64,000 nucleotides of DNA from assembly GCA_022821645.1 (NCBI GenBank), contig JAJEDE010000001.1, positions 89,057 to 153,056 on the forward strand. The letters are read 5' to 3'. Under the pieces are notes generated by a model. That model was given only the letters and a program-made list of their open reading frames with translations, made no database searches and was not told the origin of the DNA. Numbering within the stretch: position 1 is the first letter of the stretch; each line of letters begins with the position of its first letter. The position numbers and the translations under genes are program-made. Source of the stretch: Chloroflexota bacterium (lineage in GTDB: Bacteria > Chloroflexota > UBA11872). Of this stretch, positions 26,771 to 34,954 are shown one piece after another.

Positions 26771-27610
26771 ATGCGCCGTCTGACCATCGGCCACAGCCCC
26801 GACGCCGACGACGCCTTCATGTTCTATGCCCTCACTGCCGGACTCGTCCCGCTCGTCGGCCCTGAGCCCGCCGAAATCACCGCCGTCCACGACGACATCC
26901 AGTCCCTCAACGAGCGCGCCCAATCCGCCGAACTCGACATCTCCCAGATCTCCGCCGCCGCCTACCCTGCCGTCGCCCACCGCTACCGCATCACCGCCTG
27001 CGGCTCATCCATGGGCGAGAACTACGGCCCCGTCGTCGTCGCCCCCCGGGCAATGACGCCCGATGACCTCGCTGGCTGTCGAATCGCCGTCCCCGGTCCC
27101 CACACCACCGCCTTCGCGCTCGCCCGCATCTACCTCCCCGAGTTTCAGCCGGTCCAGATCCCCTTCGACCAGGCCTTCGACGCTGTTCGCGACGGCCGGG
27201 CTGACGCCGCTGCCGTCATCCACGAAGGCCAGATCACCTACGCCGCCGCCGGATTCGCCAAAGTCCTTGACCTCGGCGAAGCCTGGTTCAGCGACACCGG
27301 CCTCCCCCTCCCCCTCGGCATCAACATCGTCCGCCGCGACCTCGGCGACCACTGGTGCCACGCCATCGCCACCGCCCTCGCCGCCTCCATCGACTACGCC
27401 CGCGCCAACCCGTCTCAGGCCCTCGCCCACGCCCGCGCCGTCGGCGCTGACCTCGACGAAGACATCACCACCCGCTTCACCAACATGTACGTCACCGACC
27501 TCACCCGCAACATGGGCCCCCGCGGCCACACCGCCCTCCACACCCTCTTCCAACGCACCTCCAACCACCCTCCCCACCCCACCCCCCTCGACATCCTCCC
27601 CACCCCCTGA
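26771..27610 (+). CDS. mqnD: 1,4-dihydroxy-6-naphthoate synthase
   Basis: 279 residues. The N-terminus TIGHSPDADDAFMFYAL is diagnostic. Further conserved parts are LDISQISAAAYP, RIAVPGPHTTAF and VIHEGQITY. MqnD forms 1,4-dihydroxy-6-naphthoate from cyclic futalosine. It follows the mqnEAC cluster across a repeat-filled gap. The last 20 residues are Pro/His/Thr-rich and look like a degraded tail produced by the C-rich DNA downstream. The usual length is about 270-285. Confidence 0.93.
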   Translation: MRRLTIGHSPDADDAFMFYALTAGLVPLVGPEPAEITAVHDDIQSLNERAQSAELDISQISAAAYPAVAHRYRITACGSSMGENYGPVVVAPRAMTPDDLAGCRIAVPGPHTTAFALARIYLPEFQPVQIPFDQAFDAVRDGRADAAAVIHEGQITYAAAGFAKVLDLGEAWFSDTGLPLPLGINIVRRDLGDHWCHAIATALAASIDYARANPSQALAHARAVGADLDEDITTRFTNMYVTDLTRNMGPRGHTALHTLFQRTSNHPPHPTPLDILPTP

Positions 27611-28410
27611 GTCGCCCCCACCCGTTCGTGGTGAGCCGCCCTGAAGTCTTTCGGAAGGGCGTGTCGAACCACAAAGCCCTCACCAACCAAGCCTCCCGCC
27701 GTCCGCATCCCTTCCGTTCGTAGGGCCCGCATCCCCAACCCGCCAGTCTTCCCCACCCCGTTCGTGGTGAGCCAACCCAGAGTCCATCGGAGGCCCGTGT
27801 CGGGCCACCCAACTCTTCCAGCCAATCCCATGCCATCCGCATCCCTTCCGGACGTAGCAACTGTGTTGGGCTGGAAAGTCCTAAGAGGTTACGGCGGGGT
27901 CCCAGGGGGGCTGGTGATTAGGAGCCACCCACGTGGTGAACTGGGGTTTCCATCCGGGATTCTGCGTGACCCCGCCGCAGTGTCCCTGCGGCGCACAGCG
28001 GAGGTCAGGCTGGCCGATGGAGGCGACGAGGTGACTGGAGCCACGGTGATCAGTCCGGCGGATATCTCGGCGCCTCGGCTGGCGTGCTCTGACAGGGCGG
28101 TGCCTGCTAGGCAACCGAGACCTTCCCGCCCCCGCCTTTCGGCGGTACTGGCGGCATCAGCCGCCAGGGTGTGTCTGAACGGCAACCTGAGCGAGATGTG
28201 CCGACGGACAATGGCGCCATTACAGACTAGACTCGGGCAGTTCCTTTCGGGCCGCGGTGACTCGGTTGCGGAATGACGTGGCCCTCCATTGGGTGCGCGG
28301 CGTTGCCGTGGCTGGACGGACTCACCGACCCTGGTCCCCGGCTGCCGACAGAATTGCCCACCGCAGTCGCGCCGTTGGCGGCTCGGCGCTGAACGAGACA
28401 GACTGACCGC
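27611..28410. repeat. gene-free region with a duplicated repeat unit
   Basis: Two related units, about 27615-27723 and 27751-27857, both begin CCCGTTCGTGGTGAGCC and end CCGCATCCCTTCC. They are of the common intergenic type containing TTCGTGGTGAG and GTCGAACCAC or its variant. From about 27860 to 28410 I see no convincing gene. Open frames there lack start signals and family motifs. The stretch could be decayed coding DNA. Confidence 0.6.
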
Positions 28411-29694
28411 ATGGCACGCATTGAAGGCATCCGAATCAGAAACTACCGGGTGTTGCGGGACATCACCCTGGGCAAGCTCTGGAACGCACCGGGCACTCAG
28501 CCGTTGTCGCCGTTGACGGCAGTCATTGGCAAGAACGGAGTCGGTAAGAGTTCCTTGTTCGACGCCTTCGGTTTCCTGGCGGACTGCCTGAAGCTCGGGG
28601 TTGAGGAGGCCTGCGACGCTCGGGGGCGTGGCGGATTCGACCGACTCCGGTCGCAGGGCAGCACAGCCCCGATCGAATTCGAAGTCTATTACCGGCAGGA
28701 TTCAAAGGCTCGGCCTATTACCTTCGAGTTTGCAATCGATAAGGACAATTCCGGCCGCCCGTATGTAACACGTGAACGTCTGCGTCAGCGCCGTCGAGGT
28801 CAGACTCGCGGTTGGCCATTTTCATTCTTGATGCTGAACGAAGGTGAAGGAGTTGCCTGGACAGGGCAGATGCAAGGTTGGCAGATTGATGAAGATGGTC
28901 GGCTGGAGTTGGACTTAAGTTCACTGCTGAGCAAGCTGGAAGACGAGGAAGGCGCACATCGGGAAATCATTGAGCTTGAGGACAAACGCAAGTTGGGTAT
29001 CGCAACCCTTGGGGCACTTAAGCAACACCCAAGGATCGCGGCATTTCGTCAGTTTATCGAAGGATGGTATCTCAGCTACTTTACACCGGACGCTGCGCGT
29101 GGTTTGCCAATGGCGGGCCCCCAGCGACATTTGAACGTCCACGGAGACAATCTTGGCAACGTCGTGCAGTTCATGGAACGAGAGCATAGAGATAGATTTG
29201 ATCGCATCCTGCGGCGAATAGCCGCGCGAGTGCCCGGCATCAACCGGATTGACACGGAACGCAGCCCGGACGGACGCTTGCTGCTGCGCTTCAACGATCG
29301 TGGCTTTGAGGATCCGTTCTACGCGCAGCAGGTATCCGATGGCACGCTGAAAGTCTTTGCCTATCTGCTAATGCTGGAAGACCCGCAGCCGCCGCCTTTC
29401 ATATGTATCGAAGAGCCGGAGAACGGGCTGTATCACAAGCTCCTGGAGGTGCTGGCTGAGGAATTTCGTCGCCATACGACTGGGCGCAAGAACGCCCCCC
29501 AGGTATTCGTCACCACCCACCAGCCGTACTTCGTTGACGCACTCAAGCCCGAGGAAACCTGGGTCCTGGAAAAGGCGGTGGACGGATTCGCGACAATCAG
29601 CAGGGCTAGCGACGATGCTGTCGTCCAAGCCATGGTTGAGGAAGGACTCCAGCTCGGAGGCCTCTGGTACAGCGACTATCTGGATCAACGCTAG
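28411..29694 (+). CDS. AAA ATPase (ABC/OLD-like, SMC-type head)
   Basis: 427 residues. The N-terminal IEGIRIRNYRVL leads to Walker A VIGKNGVGKSSLFDAF (about residues 39-54). A helical insert follows, then the signature-like QQVSDGTLKVFAYLL, Walker B FICIEEPENGLY (about 330-341), and the switch VTTHQPYFVDAL. This is the AAA_21/OLD ATPase group used in many phage-defence systems. Base composition and codon use (frequent A/T third positions) differ from neighbours, suggesting acquisition. The next gene starts 4 bp after its stop. Confidence 0.9.
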   Translation: MARIEGIRIRNYRVLRDITLGKLWNAPGTQPLSPLTAVIGKNGVGKSSLFDAFGFLADCLKLGVEEACDARGRGGFDRLRSQGSTAPIEFEVYYRQDSKARPITFEFAIDKDNSGRPYVTRERLRQRRRGQTRGWPFSFLMLNEGEGVAWTGQMQGWQIDEDGRLELDLSSLLSKLEDEEGAHREIIELEDKRKLGIATLGALKQHPRIAAFRQFIEGWYLSYFTPDAARGLPMAGPQRHLNVHGDNLGNVVQFMEREHRDRFDRILRRIAARVPGINRIDTERSPDGRLLLRFNDRGFEDPFYAQQVSDGTLKVFAYLLMLEDPQPPPFICIEEPENGLYHKLLEVLAEEFRRHTTGRKNAPQVFVTTHQPYFVDALKPEETWVLEKAVDGFATISRASDDAVVQAMVEEGLQLGGLWYSDYLDQR

Positions 29695-29698
29695 GCCG

Positions 29699-30352
29699 AT
29701 GCACTTCGAGGTCTTGGTGGAGGATAGATCTGGAAGTATTGTAGTCAACAAAGTATTGGAGAAGATCCTCGGCCAGAACAACACCGATCACTCCTGGAGG
29801 ATCCACGCTTACCGGGGCGTTGGTCGTATCCCGAGGAATCTCAAACGTGCACCTGACCCAACGAAACGCCTTCTACTGAACCACCTGCCAATGCTGCTAG
29901 GTGGATATGGTAAGAGTCTCAGACATTCTGCCGCGGTTCTCATCGTTGTGGATCTCGACGATAGGGACTGCCTGTCGTTCAAGCGGGAATTGATCAATGT
30001 GCTGCATGCGTGCATTCCACCTCCGAATGTGAAATTCAGAATTGCAATCGAGGAGGTCGAGGCTTGGCTTCTCGGAGATCGCCGCGCAGTCAAGACCGCC
30101 TATCCTGGCGCGAAAAATGCGGTTCTGAACCGGTACGTGCAGGACAGCATCTGTGGCACGTGGGAAGTACTGGCTGACGCCGTCTACCGCGGCGGATCAG
30201 GGCGACTATGCAAAGCAGGCTACCCTCAAGCGGGGCGCGCGAAGTCGGAGTGGGCCATGCGGATCGCTGACCACATGGATGTTGACAGAAACCGGTCCAA
30301 GAGCTTTCAGGTCTTTCGAGACGCCGTACGATATCTCGCCGAAATTCGTTAG
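29699..30352 (+). CDS. DUF4276-like/TOPRIM-like effector partner
   Basis: 217 residues from the ATG at 29699. The layout is that of DUF4276 partners of AAA ATPases. A first strand ends in an acidic pair (VLVEDRSG, E8-D9). A second acidic cluster IVVDLDDRD follows at about 81-89, and then a downstream EEVEAWLLGD. An early Glu followed by D-x-D on a later strand is the TOPRIM nuclease arrangement. The pair resembles the ATPase plus TOPRIM logic of PARIS and OLD/Gabija systems. The role as nuclease effector is inferred. Confidence 0.75.
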   Translation: MHFEVLVEDRSGSIVVNKVLEKILGQNNTDHSWRIHAYRGVGRIPRNLKRAPDPTKRLLLNHLPMLLGGYGKSLRHSAAVLIVVDLDDRDCLSFKRELINVLHACIPPPNVKFRIAIEEVEAWLLGDRRAVKTAYPGAKNAVLNRYVQDSICGTWEVLADAVYRGGSGRLCKAGYPQAGRAKSEWAMRIADHMDVDRNRSKSFQVFRDAVRYLAEIR

Positions 30353-30478
30353 GCGTTTCGCCTGGTCGGTAGCAACGTATGCGGGAAATAGATCATCCCA
30401 CCGGAGACGAGATTAGCAGTGCTGCGTGAAGCTCTGTGTTCAAGGTTGGCATGACATCCGAATGGAAAATGGTAGCGA

Positions 30479-30691
30479 TCAGTTTCTTGTAGGAGTTTGT
30501 AAGTTCAGGTGCAGGAGCTCCCGCAGCGCGTCGTCGTCCGGCATGCCCGCATCCCAGCTGTACGCCTTTGCCACCGCCCCATCCAACGCCCCATGCGCAT
30601 CCACCAACCACTGCGGCCGCTCGTTATACAAATGCGTCAGCGTCCGCCGCCGTAGTTCCCGCACCGGAGCTGCCATGGTCGGTACAGCCCG
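30479..30691 (-). pseudogene. C-terminal remnant of an MmeI/YeeA-type DNA methylase
   Basis: About 70 residues read VRELRRRTLTHLYNERPQWL, then VDAHGALDGAVAKAY, then a DDDALRELLHLNL end. This is the conserved C-terminus of class I SAM-dependent DNA methylases of combined restriction-modification enzymes (LTxLYNxRPxWL, LDxAVxxAYGW, LLxLN). Nothing upstream on this strand continues the protein, so it is a fragment. It lies next to the ATPase/TOPRIM pair in an accessory region. Confidence 0.7.
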
Positions 30692-30906
30692 CTTCGATAC
30701 CCCGCCACTGGCTCCTCCACTCACTCCACCCGCGCATCGCTCCCAACGCCACTGCCAGCGTCGCCTGCACTGCCAGCAACGCTTACGGTGCCTGCATTGA
30801 TTGCAATGCCATCACTGCCGGCATCCCCCATCACCGGCCCCAGTCCACTCCCCGACCCCGCCAGCCCAACACCCACCCTCGTCACAATCCACTCCCCGCC
30901 AACCAC

Positions 30907-30935
30907 TTGCCACTCGCCCTCAGAAAGTGTACACT
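30907..30935 (+). promoter_or_regulatory. promoter of leader element copy 1
   Basis: TTGCCA (30907-30912), a 17-bp spacer, TACACT (30930-30935). The same -35/-10 pair with the same 17-bp spacing occurs in copies 2 and 3 (63784-63756 and 52428-52456). That conservation makes it more credible than either box alone. Confidence 0.65.
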
Positions 30936-31147
30936 ATCCGAGTAAGCCTTGCAACCCCTGCTCCAAATGCCCCTCGCCCTCCTCGCCCCGATCCTCTCCC
31001 CGCTCCTCCCAGCTCTCCGCTTCCCGCGCTTCCGTCCCTTCTCAGTCCCCTTCCGGTCTCACTTCTCTGCCCTCTTCCCTCTCCCCTTCCGCCCACCCTC
31101 CTCCCAACCCCAACTTTCCTCCCCGACCCGCCCAAAAATCCGGCCCA

Positions 31148-31200
31148 AACTGCCTCTCGCCAGCCGGCCCCCTCTAGGGGCCGGCTGGCGAGAGGCAGTT
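31148..31200 (+). ncRNA. conserved 24-bp hairpin in leader copy 1
   Basis: Perfect 24-bp arms around loop CTCTA. The left arm begins AACTGCCTCTCG and ends CCGGCCCC. No U-tract follows (the next bases are mostly C), so it is not a standard intrinsic terminator. Copy 2 has two base differences in each arm and both are compensated. Confidence 0.7.
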
Positions 31201-31417
31201 CCCCCCTTCACCCCCAGCCAAACCCCGCCGCCAACCGCCCGCCCTCAGCCCCGTCCAAGCTCCGCCCCCACCTCCCCGCGCCGCCCAGCCTCCCGTCCAG
31301 GCCTCGCCCCATCGCCCCGGCAAGCCCTCACCCACTCGCGCCACACCCCGGCCCACCCCTCGCCGGGCCGGCCCTCACGCGTCCCCGAGGCACCCCAAAA
31401 ACGCCCCGCCGCGCCTC

Positions 31418-31441
31418 AAGAGTTTTTTAGAAAAAACTCTT
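31418..31441. terminator. A/T palindrome, possible bidirectional terminator
   Basis: AAGAGTTTTTT, AG, AAAAAACTCTT: a 24-bp perfect palindrome with a T-run on each strand. In copy 2 this site is the exact insertion target of the IS1595 element. It may end leader transcripts in either direction. The GC part of the stem is short, so strength is uncertain. Confidence 0.45.
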
Positions 31442-31658
31442 ACGCGCACGAACCCGCCCCATTTCGCACCCCACCAACCGCCCAGCCCATCCGCGCCCTG
31501 CGTGCCCAAACCGCTCTCGCTCCGCCCACGTCCGTCGTCGCCCCTTCCCCTGTCCTCTCCGCTCAAACTCCTCTGCCCTTCCTCACCCCACCCCCACAAC
31601 CCGATATCCTGAACCCGCCGCCCATCTGGGCGGTTATTTGTGGAAGGCACACAAGCTC

Positions 31659-32531
31659 ATGAGACCGCTCGACTTCGGGATTCCAGCCGGCAGCCTTCAG
31701 GAAGCAACGATTGAACTCTTCCGGCGCGCCGGCTGGCATATCGTCGTCAGTCCACGGAGCTACTTCCCCGAAGTCGACGACGACGACCTGCGGCTCACCC
31801 TCATGCGCGCCCAGGAGATGTCCCGCTACGTCCAGCACGGCACCTTCGATGCCGGCATCACCGGCAAGGACTGGACCCTCGAAAACGAGTCCGACGTCAA
31901 GGTCATCCAGGTGCTCCCCTACTCACGACGCAGTTCCCGGCCGACCAGGACGGTCCTGGCGGTACGCAGCGACTCGCCGGTAAAGACCATCCACGACCTC
32001 GAAGGCCGCACCATCGCGGCCGAAATGGTTGGCTTCACGCGCCGCTACCTGGCGGATCGAGGCATCGACGCCTCCGTCGAGTTCTCGTGGGGCGCAACCG
32101 AGGCCAAGGTCGCCGGCCGCCTGGCCGACGCCATCGTCGAAACCACGGAAACCGGTTCCACGCTCCGGGCGCACGGCCTGCGCGAAATCGAGACCATGCT
32201 GACGTCTTCACCCCAGATAATCGCCAACAAGACCGCCTACGCCGACCCGGTCAAGAAGGCCAAGATCGACCAGGTCGCCATGATGCTCAAGGCCGCCCTC
32301 GACGCCCAATCCCGCGTGGCTCTCAAGATGAACGTCCCGAAGGACCTATTGGAGGAGATCATCGCCCTCGTCCCCAGCGTCACCGCGCCCACCGTCGCCG
32401 ACCTCTACGGCCAACCCTGGGCCAGCGTCGAAATCGTCGTCGAAGAGCAGCAGGTCCGCGAACTGGTGCCCCGTTTGGTAAAGGCCGGAGCCGAAGGCAT
32501 CATTGAATTCCCACTCAATAAATTCCTCTAA
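31659..32531 (+). CDS. hisG: ATP phosphoribosyltransferase
   Basis: 290 residues, the long HisG form with a C-terminal regulatory domain. It carries out the first step of histidine synthesis. Visible are the N-terminal DFGIPAGSLQEATIELFRRAG, the GTFDAGITGKDW loop (about 66-77), ADAIVETTETGSTLRAHGL (PRPP-binding region) and the regulatory tail VEEQQVRELVPRLVKAGAEGIIEFPLNK. I chose the ATG at 31659; an upstream in-frame TTG at 31638 adds seven unconserved residues. No other his genes follow. Instead it overlaps a Gfo/Idh gene (TAATG). Transcription probably comes through the leader element. Confidence 0.93.
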   Translation: MRPLDFGIPAGSLQEATIELFRRAGWHIVVSPRSYFPEVDDDDLRLTLMRAQEMSRYVQHGTFDAGITGKDWTLENESDVKVIQVLPYSRRSSRPTRTVLAVRSDSPVKTIHDLEGRTIAAEMVGFTRRYLADRGIDASVEFSWGATEAKVAGRLADAIVETTETGSTLRAHGLREIETMLTSSPQIIANKTAYADPVKKAKIDQVAMMLKAALDAQSRVALKMNVPKDLLEEIIALVPSVTAPTVADLYGQPWASVEIVVEEQQVRELVPRLVKAGAEGIIEFPLNKFL

Positions 32532-33721
32532 TGGCTACCGATCGTCTCCGCTTCGGAATCATCGGCACCGGTGGCCGCGGCCTCGGATCGTTCGCGCGCG
32601 GCCTCCGCAATGACTTCCCGGACCAGGCTGACCTAGTCGCGCTCAGCGACATGGACCCGGTCCGCCTCGCCCTCGGCGCCAAACACTTCGAAGTTGAACG
32701 CACCGACACCGACCCCTCGGTCGTCCTCGACAACCCCGAAGTCGACGCCGTCGTCATCACCACCCCCGACGCCACCCACGCCGACTACGCCTGCGCCGCC
32801 CTCGAAGCCGGCAAGCACGTCATCTGCGAAAAGCCCATCGCCACCAGTGTCGATGACTGCAACCGGATCCGTGACATCGCCCGTCGCTCGCCCGGCGGCT
32901 TCATGACCGGCTTCGTCCTGCGCTATGTCCCCTTCTACGACCGCATGCACCACGCCATCGTCAGCGGCGAAATCGGCGACCCGCGCCTCGTCACCATGAC
33001 CGACAACCGTGACGGCGCCGGCTACTTCCGCCGCTGGCACCGGCTGCGAGCCAACTCCGGCGGCCTTCTTGTCCATAAGAGCTGCCACGCCCTCGACATC
33101 GCCGGTTGGATGCTCGGCGCTCGACCGGTCAGCGTCAGCGCCACCGGCGGCGTGGCCTTCTTCACCCCCAGGGACTGGGCCGGTGAGCGCTGCCTCACCT
33201 GCGACGCCGCGGACACTTGCTCCGAATACGTCGACATCACCCAGGGCCGTCTCAAGGAGATGTACTACGACGCCGAGGCCACCAGCGGCTACGTCTTCGA
33301 CACCTGCGTCTTCAACTCGGAGAAGGACACCGTCGACCACGCCAGCGCCAGCATCGAGTACGAGGGCGGCAAGCGCGTCTCCTACAGCCTCTGCCTCTTC
33401 GCTTCCTACACCACCCGCGAAATCGGCGTCTGGGGCGAAGACGGCAAGGTCGAGGGCCGCGACGGCCAGGATGCCTTCAGGCTGACCGGCCGCCGCGACG
33501 ACCGCAACGAGCAACGCCCTGTCGAGGTAGCCAGCGGCGGCCACGGCGGCGGCGACGTTCGCCTCCTGGCTGACGCCCTCGCCGTTTTTCGTGGCGAACG
33601 CGATCCCATCGCCGGATTGGACGCTGCCTACTGGGCCGCCGTCCTTGGCATCGTGGCTGAAGAATCCGTGGCCCGCGGCGGCCAGCGCCTCAGCCTGGCT
33701 GAACTCGGCGCCACGCCATGA
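32531..33721 (+). CDS. Gfo/Idh/MocA family oxidoreductase
   Basis: 396 residues. The NAD(P) motif FGIIGTGGRGLGSFARG lies at residues about 8-24, with VALSDMDPVR after it and the signature GKHVICEKPIATS (about 95-107). The catalytic-region Lys/His appears in HKSCHALDIAGWMLG. A short Cys-bearing insert (RCLTCDAADTC) looks able to bind a metal. The gene overlaps hisG and the following MDR dehydrogenase, so the three are one operon. The substrate, probably a sugar or inositol-like polyol, is unknown. Confidence 0.88.
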   Translation: MATDRLRFGIIGTGGRGLGSFARGLRNDFPDQADLVALSDMDPVRLALGAKHFEVERTDTDPSVVLDNPEVDAVVITTPDATHADYACAALEAGKHVICEKPIATSVDDCNRIRDIARRSPGGFMTGFVLRYVPFYDRMHHAIVSGEIGDPRLVTMTDNRDGAGYFRRWHRLRANSGGLLVHKSCHALDIAGWMLGARPVSVSATGGVAFFTPRDWAGERCLTCDAADTCSEYVDITQGRLKEMYYDAEATSGYVFDTCVFNSEKDTVDHASASIEYEGGKRVSYSLCLFASYTTREIGVWGEDGKVEGRDGQDAFRLTGRRDDRNEQRPVEVASGGHGGGDVRLLADALAVFRGERDPIAGLDAAYWAAVLGIVAEESVARGGQRLSLAELGATP

Positions 33722-34743
33722 CCGGCCGCGCCGCCATTGTGCGCGAAGCCAACCTCGTCGAGATCGAGGAGATCGAAATCCCGGGCCCTCTCGGCCCAAA
33801 CGAAGTCCTCGTCCAAACGGAGTGCACCTTCATAAGCGCCGGCACCGAACTCGCCAACTTCACTGGACTCGACCCCGGCGTCCACGTCCCCGGCAGTTGG
33901 AACCGATTCCCTGCCCGCCCCGGCTACGCCAACTGCGGCCGCGTCATCGAGCTGGGATCGGAAGTTGAGACCCTGGCGCTGGGCGATCGCGTCTTCACCC
34001 AGCACAAGCACGTTTCCCACCATCTTGTGGCCGTGGACGACCCCAACACCATCGCCGTGCCCGTTCCCGCTGACGTCCCCAGCGATCTCGCCGCTGCCGT
34101 CCGCATGGGCATGGTCGCAATTACCGCCCCGCAGGTCGCCGACAACCACCTCAACGACTGGGTCGTCGTATTCGGTCTCGGCCTCGTCGGCAACCTGGCC
34201 GCCCAGCTATTCCAGTTCGACGGCGCCCGCGTCATTGGAGTCGACCCCGTGCCCGCCCGCCGCGAGCTTGCGCAGCGCGTCGGCATCCAGCGAATCATCG
34301 GCAATGACATGTCCACGATCGTCGACCAGGTCCGCGAAATCACCGGCGGCGGCGCCCAAACCGTCGTCGAAGCCGTTGGCCACGCCGGCGTCGCCGCAAC
34401 TGCCATCCACGCCGTCGCCCCCTACGGCGAACTCATCCTCCTCGGCTCCCCCCGCGCCCCCGTCACCGCCGACCTCAACGAGTTCCTCCAGCCCGTGCAC
34501 AAGACCTGGGTCACCATCAAGGGCGCCCTCGAGCACCGCCTACCCGTTAACCCGACCGCCCGGGGCCATCCCCTCTCCATCGCCGGCAACGCCCGCACAA
34601 TCCTCGACCTTGTGTCGGCCGGACGCCTCCAACTCGCCGAACTCATCTCCCACTGCCTCCCGGCCAGCCAAATCGCCGCCGCCTATGACGGCCTCCTCAA
34701 TCAACCCGAGGAGTTCTGGGGCGTCGCCCTCGACTGGCGCTAA
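33718..34743 (+). CDS. zinc-binding (MDR) alcohol/polyol dehydrogenase-like protein
   Basis: 341 residues of the medium-chain dehydrogenase type. The N-terminal half is the GroES-like domain (ECTFISAGTELANF, RPGYANCGRVIELG). The nucleotide fold has VVVFGLGLVGNLAAQL (about 142-157), with the acidic VIGVDP beyond it. The usual catalytic Cys/His zinc site is replaced by ISAGTE, as in the bi-domain oxidoreductases and sorbitol-like dehydrogenases without catalytic zinc. It overlaps the Gfo/Idh gene by 4 bp (ATGA). The pair probably acts on the same substrate. Confidence 0.85.
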   Translation: MTGRAAIVREANLVEIEEIEIPGPLGPNEVLVQTECTFISAGTELANFTGLDPGVHVPGSWNRFPARPGYANCGRVIELGSEVETLALGDRVFTQHKHVSHHLVAVDDPNTIAVPVPADVPSDLAAAVRMGMVAITAPQVADNHLNDWVVVFGLGLVGNLAAQLFQFDGARVIGVDPVPARRELAQRVGIQRIIGNDMSTIVDQVREITGGGAQTVVEAVGHAGVAATAIHAVAPYGELILLGSPRAPVTADLNEFLQPVHKTWVTIKGALEHRLPVNPTARGHPLSIAGNARTILDLVSAGRLQLAELISHCLPASQIAAAYDGLLNQPEEFWGVALDWR

Positions 34744-34954
34744 CGCCGGCATCGGTCGCGGACCAATGTACGGTTTCCGTGTCTCCGTACCCGCGAGGCG
34801 CGCGTGCAACCACACGCCGCTGAATGCCAGTCATCGACGATTGCATTGAAGCGCTGAAGTCAAACCGACGCTGCTAACATAGGCAGGAACTTGGGCAACA
34901 TCGCTTAGCTTTACCTCCTATCATGCCCCTGACGCAAAGAGTTGGATAAAACGT

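Larger units (their letters stand above)
30872..31477 (+). repeat. long leader repeat, copy 1, upstream of hisG
   Basis: About 600 bp, very rich in C and poor in G on the plus strand. It matches the reverse complement of 63812-63296 joined to 60363-60316. It contains, in order, a promoter (30907-30935), a C-rich stretch, a perfect hairpin (31148-31200), more C-rich DNA and an A/T palindrome (31418-31441). Long Pro-rich open frames here are by-products of base composition. It points toward hisG, whose ATG is at 31659. Confidence 0.85.

Noticed and set aside
27764..28276. Possible 170-residue protein after mqnD
   Set aside because: Begins inside a repeat unit, has no ribosome site and no recognisable fold or motif; both strands look equally open.
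31148..31200. Leader hairpin as an ordinary intrinsic terminator
   Set aside because: The stem is followed by C-rich DNA, not a T-run, in copies 1 and 2, and in copy 3 it stands before the gene it should let through.
30949..31662. Long Pro/Ser/Arg-rich open frames in the leader region, and the 259-residue frame at 63133-63912
   Set aside because: They come from C-rich DNA, have no start signals or families, are open in several frames at once, and run through the palindromes.
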